Source: Nematostella vectensis (Eukaryota; Cnidaria; Anthozoa; Actiniaria; Edwardsiidae). From it: 64,000 nucleotides of DNA. The position numbers and the translations under genes are program-made. The notes under the pieces are model-generated. The model ran no database searches. It was not told the origin of the DNA and worked only from the letters and a program-made list of their open reading frames with translations. The stretch is taken from contig NC_064038.1 of the NCBI RefSeq assembly GCF_932526225.1, positions 3,782,001-3,846,000 of the forward strand. The letters run 5' to 3'. This document shows, piece by piece, positions 35,708 through 48,700 of this stretch. Every line of letters starts with the position of its first letter. Position 1 is the first letter of the stretch.

Positions 35708-38700
35708 GTTTATTACAGATTCCAACAATTAAGAGGCTCTTCTTCTGTAAGATACTTACAATTAACAATATACACTACAATATACACTACTGATAAAAAA
35801 AAAAAAATTATAATATAGTAAGTTCTAAGTTATAATATCTATATGCAATTTAAGAATATGTATATAAAATGTCGATTAAACGTGTATTCAAAGTGACTGT
35901 CTTAAGTCCTTCTTAATGTTCCTACAAAAAGCATTGTAGTCCGAAGTGTTCCTAAGCGATGGTGGAAGTTTATTAAAAAGAGTGGCAGCTGAGTGTTGGA
36001 AAGTTCCAGATTCTCTAGGAATTGAGAAAACAGGAGCAGCTGATGACCTCAAGTTATATCCAGTATCATTGCGAACACTTAGTCTTAAATATTCAGGAAA
36101 GCTATTATTGTATAAAGATTTGTGAGCAAGTTTTAATATATTAAATTTCACGTTCTCTTTAACTGGAAGCCAGTTTAATTTAATGACGTCTTCCAACCCA
36201 GCAAATTTCTTGATTACGAATCCAGCACAGGAATTCTGTAGGCGTTGAAGTCGCTTTTCCTGATATGCAGGCAGAGGATGGAATACCATGCAGGCGTAAT
36301 TAAGTTTTGAGAGGACTAAACTCTCTGCTAGATGTTTCCTTACATGGAAGGGTGCCAGATTTTTTAGTCGACGTAGCATAGATAAAGTCCCATATGATGA
36401 GCTTAACAAAGAGTCTACGTGTGTTTTCCAGGAGAGATGTTGATCCACATGGACACCCAATAGCTTGGTGCATGAAATTCTTTCTAGCACAGCATCTCCA
36501 CAGACAATAGCAAGATTCCGATCTTCTAAGTTATGATAACGTGCCATTTGAGGCGTAGAGATAAGCATCAAGTTTGTTTTGGAAGGATTCAGAGCCAAAT
36601 TACTGGTCTTGGAATAGTCCTTCAGGTTTGCCATGATTTGTTTATTTGAGCTGCTGATGTATCCAAATCACTGGGCTTTGAGTGGACGTAAAAAGTGGTA
36701 TCGTCCGCGTACTGAAAACAGTCACACTGTAGTTCAGACTGGAGATCCGCAACATAGAGATTAAAGATAACCGGACCAAGGATAGAACCCTGAGGGACAC
36801 CGAATTCCACTGTTTCCATGTCTGACTTTCTGTCATCTATTTGCACCATCTGTTTTCGATCCGTAAGGTAATTGACCATCCATAGTAGAAACTCCTTTGA
36901 GAAGCCCAGACAGTGCATCTTCATAAGGACAGACTTAAACTGAACAGTATCAAACGCTTTACTGTAATCTGCACAAACCATAAGCGTTACCTCTCCCCTA
37001 CTACACGCACGTAAGAGGGCGTCACGGATTCCTAACAAAACACTAGATGTCGAATGGCCTTTGCGGAATCCTGATATGGTTGGACAGAGAAGAGCTTCAC
37101 CATTTATGTGTGTAACAAGCTGATGGAGAACTAAGCGTTCCATGAGTTTAGATAGTGTTGGTAGAATAGACACGGGACGGTGATTGGCATCACAGCGAGG
37201 CTCATTAACTTTTGGAATTGGAGAAATTCTTGCTATCTTCCAAAGTTTAGGAAAATTTGATGTCAAGATGCATTTGTTAATTATGTGTGTGATAGGACCA
37301 GAGATATGTTCCTTAGCCAGCTTTACAAATTTCACTGGTATCTGGTCCACGCCAGTTGACGTATCAGAGCGTAGCTTGTTAATTTCCTGTTCAACTTCTT
37401 GTTTAGAAACACATCGTAATTTGAAAGATGGACGGGAGGGCAATGGATCCTCAACAAAGTTGTTAACAAGTTCAATAAGGCCTGATCGATCGTCAGCCTT
37501 AGTGCCTAATGTCCTTTCATTGGTTGTAACAAAGAACCTATTCAGTTTGTCTGGGTCCGCTTGAAGAGGTTTGGGACTGGGGTTGAGAATACGATGTATA
37601 ACTCTCCACACGTCTTTAGGTCGTTTGGAAGAGAGTGCGTTAGTTATGAATGCCCGTTTAGACTTATTTATTACAGATTTAATCCTGTTGCGTATTGATC
37701 TAAAGGCAACCCAGGAATCAACTGTGTTCTTAGTATGGGCTTCACGCATCAATTTGTTGCGCTTCGCTTGCAGTTCCCGTATTTCATTGCAGTCCATCCA
37801 AGGAGCAGGGGGGCGTGTGACCTTTATCCTCCTAAGGGGAGCGTGTCTTTCGATGCACTCGGTAAAAAGGGTGTTAAATCCCTGCACCGTGTCGTCCGGT
37901 GAATCTAGACCGTAAATAACAGACAGAGGTAAAGTAGCACAGTCCTTAACAAACTCATTTGCATCGAAATTTTTCTCCAATCTAATCCATTTGTGTCATG
38001 GTTGATACCGAGGTATTCGCACATTAACGCATGCAAATATGCCTTCATGATCACTTATTGACCACCCAGGAATTACATCAGTGGCATTTATGCAATTCTG
38101 CCTATTAGTAATAATATGATCAATGAGAGTTGTTGAGATGCATGTAATACGAGTCGGTTTTGTTACATGTTGATAACATCCGGCAGCGTCAAGAATGGAT
38201 TGATACTTCTGTGCATATTTGCATAAGGGCGGCAATAAGTCGACGTTTGTGTCGCCAGTCACGTAAAGTAATCCATCCCAAGAGATAGTAAGGTGGGCCA
38301 GCAATGATTCAAAAGCATCCAGCCAGTCAGCTGGACACAGTCCAACGCGTTCTGATCTATAGATGACACCAATCAACGCTTTGCTATGCTTATTATGCCC
38401 TTGAACTTCGATCCATAAATGCTCCATGTCAGGTTGAAGTTTCTCAATGTCCTTCCTACGTTTATATTGAATTGACTCGCTAATGTAGGCTCCAACGCCA
38501 CCGCCGCGTGTGCTCTCGCGGTTTCGAAATAGAGCTGTGTAACCAGGCAAAGCAGCGTAATCCAGGAGGGCGGAGTTGTCCTTGAGTCAAGTTTCGCTCA
38601 TTGTGATGATATCCATTGGGAGCTGTGAAACTAGATCTTGAAATTCATTGAAGGATGAATGCATGTACGTAGTTTTATATATGATGAGGATAAAAACTAT

Positions 38701-40628
38701 AATTTTCTTAATCATGGTAGTCTACAGATGATTTCCAAACATATTGTTATGTCACTCAGTGCTACAAGACGACTGAAGTCCTAATTCAGATCAAAGATGA
38801 CAGAGGATCGTGTAATGTTCTCAAGTCTGACGCATTGACGCCAATTTCAAACCCAAAAGCGGGAGCTATGAGATCTCCACGGGGATGAGGGATGAGGGGC
38901 CTTGCCCTCATTCAGCTTTTGAATGCTTTGACTGAAACTTGTTAAAATCCTGTGTACGCCCCTGACCGTTATCAATCTAAGAAACTTGTACTGTATTTGC
39001 AGTCAAATATCCATTCCACTGACTGACAGATTGATCTTGTTGTGCTACACAACAGCACAAAAGAGAACACTGCAAGAATTAAACATTACTATAATTTCTG
39101 GTAGCCTATCAATTGGACGCGAATGAGTAATTCTTCCCTTAACTTACCTCACCCCATTGTGTGAGCATGAGACAAAAGTCTGCATCACTTTCATCAGTAC
39201 CTAGTCCATTCACAGATGATCCACTCAGATGTAAAGAGCACCCTAGAAAACAAATAAAAGGGATGTAAATGCCGTTGCATTTAAAGTACTCAGTACTGTA
39301 CGTATGCCTAAAACTAACCAGGGAAGCTTCTTTGGAAAACATTCTCAAGTGCTTGCTTGAGTTTCATTTTCTTTTCCAGAGTGGCTTCTGTTTGTAGATT
39401 CTTCTCAGATTCAGCCATAATCTCATTGCTCAACTTAAAAAGAGAATACAGTAAACCTATAAGAATCAACTTAAATAATTGTTTTAGTGCACTAGAATCC
39501 TGCTCTAAGTCACCCATGGACATCCTTGTAATAAATGACTTTCTTATGTTATTCTGAGCAAAAACAATAATTATTCTGTCACACATACACCATTTGGGGG
39601 CAATTTGTCTTGCAAAAAAATCAATGCAAGCCATAAGTACAACAACACACATGGAGTTCTTCTTGTGAAATCTGGAAGAAGTAGGATGCTCTCCTTTTTC
39701 TGCAACCTTTGAGAAAAGAATAATAAGCTACAAAAGTGTTGATATCGCACATATCAAAAACGTGTGCATGACTTGCAACTATTTTGTGGGACACTTGTTA
39801 CATTATTTTAAATGTAAACGTTCATCTACTACTCACGGTATCAATGTTAAAAGGAGTCTCATAACTGCAATGGGGAGAATATTGTTGCTCATCAGACCAC
39901 GGAGCATTCCCCACTGGAGGTCCACTACCATGCCGCAACCTTTTGTTACTGTAGCCATCATAGCTGGAGGGTGTAACTTCCGAGAAATGCCGCCTCTTTA
40001 ATGGCCCCTTGTCATTGAATCTTGGGGGAGACCCCAACGATGCACGCCTATCGTTCCTAATTGTGTGTCCATGCTCATTTTGTGCTGGGTAACTTTGCCG
40101 CTTTTTATCTGCAAGTTGTCTTCTGGCTTGAGCAAAAGGTCTATCTAAGAATTGCCTGTGTCCTGGGACTATTTTTTCAATGACAGAAAAATTAGGAGCT
40201 TTTTTGACAGGATGGGGAAATGGAGACCTATTTTGAGCAACCAAATTATTGCTTTCTGATGAAGAACCCATTTGTCTTGTTAAATTGTCAATGTTGTTGG
40301 AATTTGTGGTATTTCTAATATACAGTGAGTTTCTATTAGAGCTTGGTGAGTTTGAGAAATTGTCTGGCAAACTTCCAATTCTCTGTTTATTAGGTCCTGT
40401 ACATGTATCAAAAGCGTGGCTATGCATCTGTTCAGGTTTATTGAAATCATGATAAGAATGGTAATTTCTTGCTTGATTGGGTTTGAAAACACCTGAATCT
40501 GTAGCTTGCCTTTTTCGAGTTATATCCTCGTGCATCTGCTGCTCAATTGTATCACAAAACACAAGTGAATGTTGCCTTTTAAGGTTAATTTTCTCAGAAT
40601 AATGATTATGGTGAGCCATGGCAAGCAT
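28895..40628 (-). CDS. TENT2: GLD-2 type cytoplasmic poly(A) polymerase (terminal nucleotidyltransferase 2)
   Basis: Adds A residues to mRNA 3' ends in the cytoplasm. Exons on minus: 39837-40628, about 39649-39706, 39319-39456 (or from 39433), 39148-39242, 35383-35446, 34787-34853, 34345-34381, 34189-34228, 33577-33705, 33116-33162, 32853-32926, 29802-29879, 29505-29670 and, tentatively, 28895-28945; about 611 residues. The N-terminal 260 residues are polar and low in complexity. The nucleotidyltransferase core begins with LHLSGSSVNGLGT and the metal-binding pair SDADFCLM; the third aspartate is in CECDINI. Then come VPIVKF, RNTHLLRAYC and KPLIMIVKKWAKKHQIND with GTLSSYALSLMVINYLQ. The PAP-associated domain has NNQSVGSLLVGFFQYYA, PRDYKWRTKMMCINEPFDG and the start of the C-terminal helix. 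No RRM is seen, as in GLD-2. All junctions fit in phase except that the boundary between exons 2 and 3 has two solutions. Large introns hold the 31-bp array and the nested retroelement. Confidence 0.92.
29090..29490. repeat. CAT/ATG trinucleotide-rich tract in the GLD-2 3' intron
   Basis: Runs of catcatcac, atgatgact and their complements fill about 29090-29175 and 29280-29490. Some are opposed and could fold. They lie between the penultimate exon and the tentative last exon. Confidence 0.75.
29946..30695. repeat. ~170-bp duplicated block with poly-G, split by 31-bp repeats
   Basis: The segment 29946-30114 (poly-G, then gagagttgcctca, gacgatggcccaaataaa, and so on to cttattagcagggattctct) recurs almost exactly at 30526-30695. 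Between them are about thirteen 31-bp repeats. A unit made of block plus repeats was therefore duplicated as a whole. Confidence 0.93.
30115..32852. repeat. 31-bp minisatellite directly abutting a GLD-2 donor site
   Basis: Roughly 80 copies of a 31-base unit (plus: gtaccttcaggattctctgt plus atgttagcagt) fill the intron, apart from the duplicated block at 30526-30695. On minus each unit contains GAAG followed by GTACAC, matching the donor of the exon at 32853 (ACGAAG|GTACTG), and the array runs right up to that donor. Variants lack two bases (atgtagtagt) or gain one (gttagtaagt), and the T/C and A/G alternatives are scattered. Copy number is estimated from length. Confidence 0.95.
35643..35705. 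repeat. (TAA)n microsatellite at the LINE 3' end
   Basis: About twenty uninterrupted trinucleotides, lying at the 3' terminus of the minus-strand LINE, where such elements end in short tandem repeats instead of poly(A). Confidence 0.95.
35643..38720 (-). mobile_element. Non-LTR retrotransposon (CR1/L2/Jockey-like), inactivated
   Basis: In the GLD-2 intron on minus. 37996-38720 encodes an AP-type endonuclease fragment (GDTNVD, SISDHEG) with its N-terminus missing and a stop where SETWL would be expected. An in-frame TGA at 37996-37998 separates it from the reverse transcriptase 36622-37980, which has TSTGVDQIP, NHRPVSILP, SGFRKGHS, the catalytic CADYSKAFD, GVPQGSILGPVIF and FQYADDTTF. A frameshift near 36625-36640 separates this from its C-terminal part, 35888-36634 (NPSKTNLMLIST to the stop). 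It is followed by about 180 bases of 3' UTR and an (AAT)n tail on the plus-strand side (35643-35705), as in CR1/L2 elements. Three lesions and the 5' truncation make it non-autonomous; the reading frames are otherwise well kept, so insertion is fairly recent. Confidence 0.93.
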
Positions 40629-41258
40629 CAGACTACCAGCAAAGCACACTAGGAAGAAAAAGATAGATATATGATTAAGAAAGATGGGCAATATTTCAGG
40701 ACCCTGTACAAGTATTACATGATTTGCGTATTGGTACTGGACTTTCCACAGCATCATTTTATTTTTCAAGTATAAGATCCAGCATTTTTCTTAAGATAAC
40801 TCCCATTATACTCACTAAAAACTTATACCAAATATTATTTTATTATAAGTTACAATCATTTAAAAAAATAAAATAATTATAAAAATAAATAATTAAAATA
40901 ATAAGGCCTCCAGGACGTTTCTTGCACAACAGGGCAATGATTCAAAGTGTCAGTTTTTAAGTACATAAACACATAACATTACATCTGTGAAGTGTCTGTA
41001 AAGACTCAGTAAATCGTATAAATTCTAAAAGTTGTACTACTTAAGGATGTTAAGCATTAACCTTCGGGTTCAAGGAAAAAGAAACACCAAATAAACAATT
41101 CAAACAACCCCTCGGCAAAGAATTCGTGTCTTGCTAACCTAAAGTACCTTATAGCTCTGTCAATGGTTGAGTTTCTCTGCTTCGTACAGAACTTTTAGAG
41201 CTACTGTACACAGCTTTCCATTAGAGTCCGGCCGACATGTTGATTATTGAACGAATGT

Positions 41259-41268
41259 GCGCATGCGC
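41259..41268. promoter_or_regulatory. NRF-1-type palindrome upstream of GLD-2
   Basis: gcgcatgcgc, a perfect NRF-1 consensus core, lies about 610 bases upstream of the first GLD-2 coding exon, close to aacatgtcggc. This may mark the promoter and first non-coding exon, since an acceptor at 40649 shows that the coding start lies in exon 2 or later. Confidence 0.4.
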
Positions 41269-41269
41269 A

Positions 41270-42736
41270 ATAGGTTTCAATAGATCTTGCCGCTGACATA
41301 TAGGCTCTGGGAATGCTCTGACTAAAAATGCAAACCTAAACCCAGGACTCTCCAGAAAAGTGGACGGGGCGGGGTAATCATCCTATCTATTAGAGTATAA
41401 AATTTCGACCAACTCCTACCCCTTAGGGGGTGTTAAAGGATTTTCCGATTCTGCTATCTCTTAGGGTGTAAAATTCGGCAAAATGCTATTCCTTGGGGTC
41501 TTGGAGGCGTGTGAAGATTAAAATGGAGAACCAAAACAGAGTGCCAACGTTTCGGACTTTTTAAAAGTCCTTCTTCAGGGAATGTTTAGCGGTTGTTTTA
41601 ATTATTATTATTTTATTCTGCTATCTCTTAGGGATAAAATTGCTAAGTGCTATAAAATTAATTTCGCTGACAATCCCCCCCTCACAGGCTTACCAACCTC
41701 TCAGTCAGTCTTCAGTCAACCCCAGTAACTAGCTCGAATATTTTTAAGATTGATCACCTCCTGTAATTGTCCTATAATTGTCTTATATCCTAGAATAAAG
41801 GTCACAATAAACTCTCATTGCTTTGTGATAGAAAAAAAGGAAACTGGGTACCACTGCGAGCAAACAATGGTTACCTCCTAAGAGAAAATGGTAAATGGGT
41901 AACGAACTCCATACCATACTCCCAGACATGCGCTGAAACACCGTATGGCAGCATAAAACTTTACGGTTAAGCTGGAGATTTCGGCCCCAGCACTGCTATC
42001 TAGGGAACTGAACAACACAAAGGAACCTGAGGTACCCGCGCATTAATCGGGAGGCAATAACCAGGATCCCAGGCCTGTCTTAGTCAGTTACGCCACGCAC
42101 AGCTCTCACTTAAAAATATCGGGGTCTTTTTCACGCTTGCGTCTCTTGGGAATAGGTGTGCTGCTATAGTAATATATAGTGATGTCGTCATCATGTGCAG
42201 CACACTACGACCTAGGTCTACATTGCTGTCTTTAGCCTTTGTATTTTTTTGTCCAGTCACGCACGTGTATATGACATTTTTGCGTCCAGAAAAACAAAAG
42301 TGAGCTTCATTGAAATGCACGCAATCTAAGATATTTCGTGTTCTTAGGTTTTCGAAGATACTGATCTCTCGTAAGCTATTCGAATTTCTTAGGAACATTT
42401 CAGATTCTAGAGTTCATGTTTTCCTTGGCACTGCCATCGGGTTTAGGGGTAAGGGTCCAACCTCAATAAAGCGTCAAAAAAATATAAATCAGGCGATTTG
42501 AAGTTTAGAGTCTCACACGCTTTTAGGAAAGGCATTTTTCTATGAATTTTATTAGTGATTGTTTTCACATTTATAAACGGAGCGTATTTTTTTCTCTTAA
42601 ATACTTGCTGTTTAGTTATTGATGCTAATATACTGCTGCTGCTTGTTGAAGGTGCTCTTTTGCGTCGAGCTGTCGTTGTTATTGCCGTGGCTTATGGATC
42701 TGATGAAATAATGATTACATTAACTATGTTGCTAAC
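41270..42736. other. Intergenic stretch between the divergent GLD-2 promoter and the PHM 3' end
   Basis: Contains the hammerhead-like motif at 41542-41580 within a region of repeated tatctcttaggg and ccccttaggg phrases (41390-41640), and otherwise no recognised exon. TTTATT at 42548-42553 gives AATAAA on minus about 185 bases after the PHM stop and is its likely poly(A) signal. Confidence 0.5.
41542..41580 (-). ncRNA. Hammerhead-like motif (degenerate), as in Penelope-like and related elements
   Basis: Minus strand reads CTGAAGAAG, then GACTTTT and AAAAGTC forming a short stem, then CGAAACGTTGGC. A hammerhead core is CUGAUGA, stem II, GAAAC. Here the second half is exact and the first has A for U (CTGAAGA), so cleavage is unlikely. 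Near-identical CTGAAGAAGG-stem-CCGAAACGT motifs are widespread in aquatic animal genomes in remnants of Penelope-like and retrozyme-type elements. Confidence 0.4.
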
Positions 42737-45700
42737 TTAACAGTATTGTCCTTTTGCCGTGTACTCATGGATTCCTGAAATAAAGGTTTTATCAGTATTA
42801 GATACAAGGACAAAAAGAATAGACTTGTTAATGTATAGTGCTAAATAAAACGACAAAGAGGGATTTTGTTGTAGTCGCTGAAGGTCGGCCGTTTTATTGG
42901 TGGTCGCGTAGTAAAGGTGTATTAGGTTGCTGGTTATACTGGATATCGTTTTGCTAAAGCGAATCATAACACATGGATTCCTACAGCGAAACCTTATTTC
43001 AAATAAGGATCCAAGGATGAAGTATAGGGGGTGCAAAGGTATTCTGCAGAAGGAGGGAGGATGCTATAAATGTCACGTCGATAAAATAAATGCTAGCCCT
43101 TAGACATACATTGGCAAAAACTCGTAGTCACAAAGACTTTAAAACCTGTTACTGAATCAATAACTGTTCGGTCAAAATCAGCTTGGGGATTGGACGTGCA
43201 TTTGTGACAGTTTTAGAGTCCCCCCCCTCCCACAACACACACACGCTAGCCACTTGGTCGTACATTACCTGGTAGGGGTATGTTAGATTATCCCTGGGGA
43301 AAATTTAAGACAAGAGTCCTCGGGAGAGTATTCACTGGACTCACGAGGGTCGTAATAAAACATCATGTAAAAATTACACATCTCGTCCTTCATGCCGGGT
43401 CTGTGGAATAGAAAGTGTTCGGTGTGTTTTTATCATAGGTAGCTCAGAGATCATGGTGACATCTCTCTCCGCCTTAATTATCAAGCTGTTTTTCCTGAAT
43501 CCCCGTTATTTTCTTCAAACAAAAACATAATGGCTATGATCTTATGATGTTTTGAGGGCAAATCCTCCACGTGTATAAGCGACTACGAGGAGGCAAATCC
43601 CTCTACCGAAATCTCCTGGGGATACTTAAAAGCCGAGAGCAATCTGTTTTTCTGAAATTTCAAAACTTCATTAAATACACAAAAACAACAGGAACAATAG
43701 TATTTTTCTACTAAACAATATTCGTCTTTTTCGAAATGCACGGTTACTGTTTATATAAAAATATATATTCCAAGGCACTAAGCTAGGATGTGCGCTTTTC
43801 GCCAACTTCATAGTAAAGTCCTATGCTTGTATCGTTATCCTGTTATTATCATTACTACTTGTTGTTCTTTTGTTTTAATCGTTTTCATTAAACGATTAAA
43901 ATTGATCATCGAGCAAGATATTTCTTGGATTTTATGGTTAGACAATGATCCTCACCCAATATTTGTGACCTTTTCTCTTGCCATTGTATTGTACGTGCAT
44001 CTCGCAGCCTAAGGATATAAAATATTTATTATTATTGTCCAGTTGCATTGTCACCAATCGCCAATATATATTTTATGTTATAAAGTAAAAAAATGAACTT
44101 ACCACTATGTCACCGGACTTGATTACCAGCTTGTTCTTGAGTGGGTAAAACGCCTAAAAAGTGAGAGGTGTTTTGTTGTTGTTGTTGTTGTTTTGCTTTT
44201 TGCAAAGCAAACTTGTACCGCGGAGTTTAGCTTTTAAGTCTCTCCCTTTCTTAGAAATAGACAACCTCGTTTTCAACAAATAGAAAAAATACATAAAAAG
44301 TATAAAGCTCACATACGTTGAATAAGGGCCGAGATAGCCTCCTCCGCAGGCAACTCATAATGAAAAGGACGGAAAGAATGGGTTACCTGTGGCGAAATTG
44401 CGGAGGAGGGAGACTAACGAGAAGTAGCGCAGCGCTTCCGGTTTGTCACTCCGTTTTTTTACCACAGGAAACACAATCCTTTTTTTCTTTTTCTGGTCTT
44501 TGAGATGCCTGCGGAGGAGGCTAGGGCCGAGAGACAGGAAGATGTTACCCATGTCTCGACCGGAAATTTTTAAATTGTTAAAACAAGCAGATGTTCGGTC
44601 CCATTCCCCCCGTGAGTCCAAACCTGTGGTTTCTGAGGGTCGCCCTTGCCTATCAGTACCCTGTCGCCATTTCGTTCCCGGTATCCGGTCATCACAGTCC
44701 CTTATAAGAGATACAAAACATTCAGGCAGGGAAAAAACTTCGCGCAAAATTCTTTTATTGTTGAGTTTCTAGTTTTTGGTGAACCTCGAAGCGTTAGCAA
44801 GCGTAAAAACCAACAAAAAACTCTAAAATACTAAATTTTTCACACGAACCATGTTCAATAACCATAACACCTAAATTTCTCTTTGTAAGAGCTATGTAAA
44901 CATAATTCAAGCATACAGTCTGTTTTTAATTTTAGCTTTCAGTCATGATCTGGATTTTGACAGATTCCAATAGAGAGTTTTTGACGAAATATCAAAAAAT
45001 CAAGAATTTGGACCAAATTTTCGATATCCATTCGATAGACAAGCACATCTCACCAGGATCAGGCATTACGTATTAAGGTATCTCTTTAACAAACTCTCAT
45101 TCAGTCCTTACCGAGTGAGTGAGTGTGCGTACGAATAGCAAACGGGTGCATGTCTGCAGGGTTGCTATATTCGCAGGCCAAGTCAAGATGCGCATCTATG
45201 GGAGAAAAAAAATATAATAACATGTAATTATTAGCATATAAATATTATTTTGAAGTGGCTTAAACATACCATTTCAAATTTGTGCTGATTTATTTCCTTC
45301 ACTGTCATTCTCCACATTTTCTTATTACCGCACTCACATATGCCATTGAACTTAAATTTTATTATTAGATAAAACTCTAGCAATTAGGCTACCTTGTTGG
45401 TGAGGGCTGATTCCCCCTTCTTTGTCGTAATCAGCGGCCAAGATTATAATGCCAGCTAGATGAGTTGTCCTGGGGATAGAACAAATGAAGATGTTCTCTC
45501 GCGTCTCGCTAACATTAATTTATATTCCTCACTTATTGACTGGCGAGATAAACTTGTAAAATATATATGTAATAAACATAAATTCACTGACGCGTTAAAA
45601 CGCGGATTTTCTGAGAGGGGGAATGCGCAGGCATTGGTATTATTATTAGGTATTATATATTATTAGGGGTATCGATGGGTTAATCCGAGACTTGCCGAGG

Positions 45701-48700
45701 CGCCGAGACCCGCGTTTCAGAATCCGAGAAGCTAAGACTCAAGACTCGAAAAGAAGTGGAAACCCGTAGCATGGTACAACATAAAAGCGACCGATTTTAA
45801 CAAAATAAGAGACTCGCTCTCTGATTAAGATCGCGCTTAAAAATCCGAGACTCTGAGACCGTGGTAGAAAACAAAACGAGATTCCGAGACCAATAAAATT
45901 TGAAAAAAAAGAGACTTGCGTAAAAAACGCTGAGATTTTGAGACTGCGAATTGTTTTGCGCGAATTTCGAAATTTCGAAGTACCCATCGCAACCCCTATA
46001 AATTGAGTCAGCCTAGTCCCAGGCGTTCTTACCGGGTTTTCTGTGCTCGGAGATGAACCGTGAGGTAGCCTGGGGGTTGGGACGAGCTGATGGTTTCCTG
46101 TGGTGTCACAACTCTTACCATCCACAGGGAACCCAACCACGGGAAACCCGACAAGAACGCTTGGGCTAAACACGACTAGGTTAAACACAGGAAACCCGGT
46201 AAGAACGCCTGTGACTAGGCTAAACACAGGAAACCCGATAAGAACGCCTTGGACTACGCTGAATCAACATTGCTGAATACAGGAAACCCGATAAGAACGC
46301 CAGGGACTAGGCTGAACACAGGAAACCCTATAAGAACGCCTGGGTCTAGGCTGACCACAGGAAACCCGACAAGAACGCCTTAACGATATCCTACCCCCCG
46401 GCCCCCCCCCTCCCGTACGCGTCTGATTTATTTACAGTTTAAATAGATAATGATTTCCTACCTTTTAGGGGTGGTCCTGATAGTGATGCCGGAGTCATCT
46501 CGAAGGTTTGGGTTTTCTGAGATAAAAAAAAAACATGATTGCTTGCTATTGCAAAAAACAGCTTTTTGCAATTATATGCATCTGTAACCAATACTCACAA
46601 ACTTGGACCCCGATACTTGATACTCCAGTGTATCTCTGATGACGTACTGACAAACCTGCCACATGCTCCCGTGTATCTCCGACGTACTGACAAACCTGCC
46701 ACATGCTCCCGTGTATCCCTGACTTACTGACAAACTTGCCACATGCTCCCGTGTATCCCTGACTTACTGACAAACCAGCCACATGCTCCCGTGTATCCCT
46801 GATTTACTGACAAACTTGCCAACATGTTCCCGTGTATCCCTGACTTACTGACAAACTTGCCACGTGCTCCCGTGTATCCCTGACTTACTGACAAACTTGC
46901 CAACATGCTCCCGTGTATCCCTGACTCGATGACAAAGTTAATGACATGCTGCCGTGTATCCCTGACTTACTGAAAAACCTGCCACATGCTCCCGTGTATC
47001 CCTGACTTACTGACAAACCTGCCACATGCTCCCGTGTATCCCTGACTTACTGACAAACTTGCCACGTGCTCCCGTGTATCCCTGACTTACTGACAAACCT
47101 GCCAACATGCTCCCGTGTATCCCTAACTTACTGACAAACCTGCCACATGCTCCCGTGTATCCCTGACTTACTGACAAACCTGCCACATGCTCCCGTGTAT
47201 CCCTGACTTACTGACAAACTTGCCACATGTTCTCGTGTATCCCTGACTTACTGACAAACTTGCCAACATGCTCCCGTGTATCCCTGACTCGATGACAAAG
47301 TTAATGACATGCTGCCGTGTATCCCTGACTTACTGAAAAACCTGCCACATGCTCCCGTGTATCCCTGACTTACTGACAAACCTGCCACATGCTCTCGTGT
47401 ATCCCTGACTTACTGACAAACCTGCCACATGCTCTCGTGTATCCCTGACTTACTGACAAACCTGCCACATGCTCCCGTGTATCCCTGACTTACTGACAAA
47501 CCTGCCACATGCTCCCGTGGATCCCTGACTTACTGACAAACTTGCCAACATGCTCCCGTGTATCCCTGACTTACTGACAAACTTGCCAAGTGCTCCCGTG
47601 TATCCCTGACTTACTGAGAAACTTGCCACATGCTCCCGTGTATCCCTGACTTACTGACAAACCTGCCACATGCTCCCGTGTATCCCTGACTTACTGACAA
47701 ACCTGCCACATGCTCCCGTGGATCCCTGACTTACTGACAAACCTGCCACATGCTCTCGTGTATCCCTGACTTACTGACAAACCTGCCACATGCTCTCGTG
47801 TATCCCTGACTTACTGACAAACCTGCCACATGCTCCCGTGTATCCCTGACTTACTGACAAACCTGCCACATGCTCCCGTGTATCCCTGACTTACTGACAA
47901 ACCTGCCACATGCTCCCGTGGATCCCTGACTTACTGACAAACTTGCCACATGCTCCCGTGTATCCCTGACTTACTGACAAACCTGCCACATGCTCCCGTG
48001 TATCCCTGACTTACTGACAAACCTGCCACATGCTCCCGTGTATCCCTGACTTACTGAAAAACCTGCCACATGCTCCCGTGTATCCCTGACTTACTGACAA
48101 ACCTGCCACATGCTCCCGTGTATCCCTGACTTACTGACAAACCTGCCACATGCTCCCGTGTATCCCTGACTTACTGACAAACCTGCCACATGCTCCCGTG
48201 TATCCCTAACTTACTGACAAACCTGCCACATGCTCCCGTGTATCCCTGACTTACTGACAAACTTGCCACATGCTCCCATGTATCTCTGACTTGATGACAA
48301 AGTTAATGACATGCTCTCGTGTATCACTGACTTACCGACAAACTTAATGACACACTCCCGGGTATCTGTGACTCACTGACTAACTTGCCAACATAGCTCA
48401 ACATGCTCTCGTGTATCCCTGACTTACTGACAAACTTGCCAAAATGCTCCCGTGTATCTCTGACTTACAAGCTTACTGATAAGCTTACTGACATGTTCTC
48501 GTGTATCCCTGACTTACTGACTAACTTGCCAACATGCTCCCGTGTATCCCTGACTCGATGACAAAGTTAATGACATGCTCTCGTGTATCCCTGACTTACT
48601 GACAAACCTGCCACATGCTCCCGTGTATCCCTGACTTACTGACAAACCTGCCAACATGCTCCCGTGTATCCCTAACTTACTGACAAACCTGCCACATGCT

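Larger units (their letters stand above)
35550..38965. mobile_element. Inverted-repeat element carrying a nested LINE insertion
   Basis: The 16-base sequence tcaggggcgtacacag at 35550-35565 is matched perfectly in reverse complement by ctgtgtacgcccctga at 38950-38965. The arms inside (about 90 bases left, about 250 right) are non-coding; the middle is a LINE. The simplest reading is a small inverted-repeat DNA element interrupted by the LINE. Flanking 8-mers (cctaccat, accgttat) are not convincing target-site duplications, so the superfamily is not assigned. Confidence 0.6.

Noticed and set aside
35550-38965. Whole segment as one DNA transposon encoding a transposase
   Set aside because: The coding content is endonuclease and reverse transcriptase only; no transposase motif was seen and no clear target-site duplication.
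43580-43660. Alternative PHM exon with fitting phases between exons at 44103 and 43400
   Set aside because: It fits in phase but lacks the conserved AARC cysteine; the exon 43956-44008 fits in phase and has it.
44355-44747. 130-codon minus frame as a separate gene
   Set aside because: Only 44624-44700 is coding, as a PHM exon; the rest is intron read-through.
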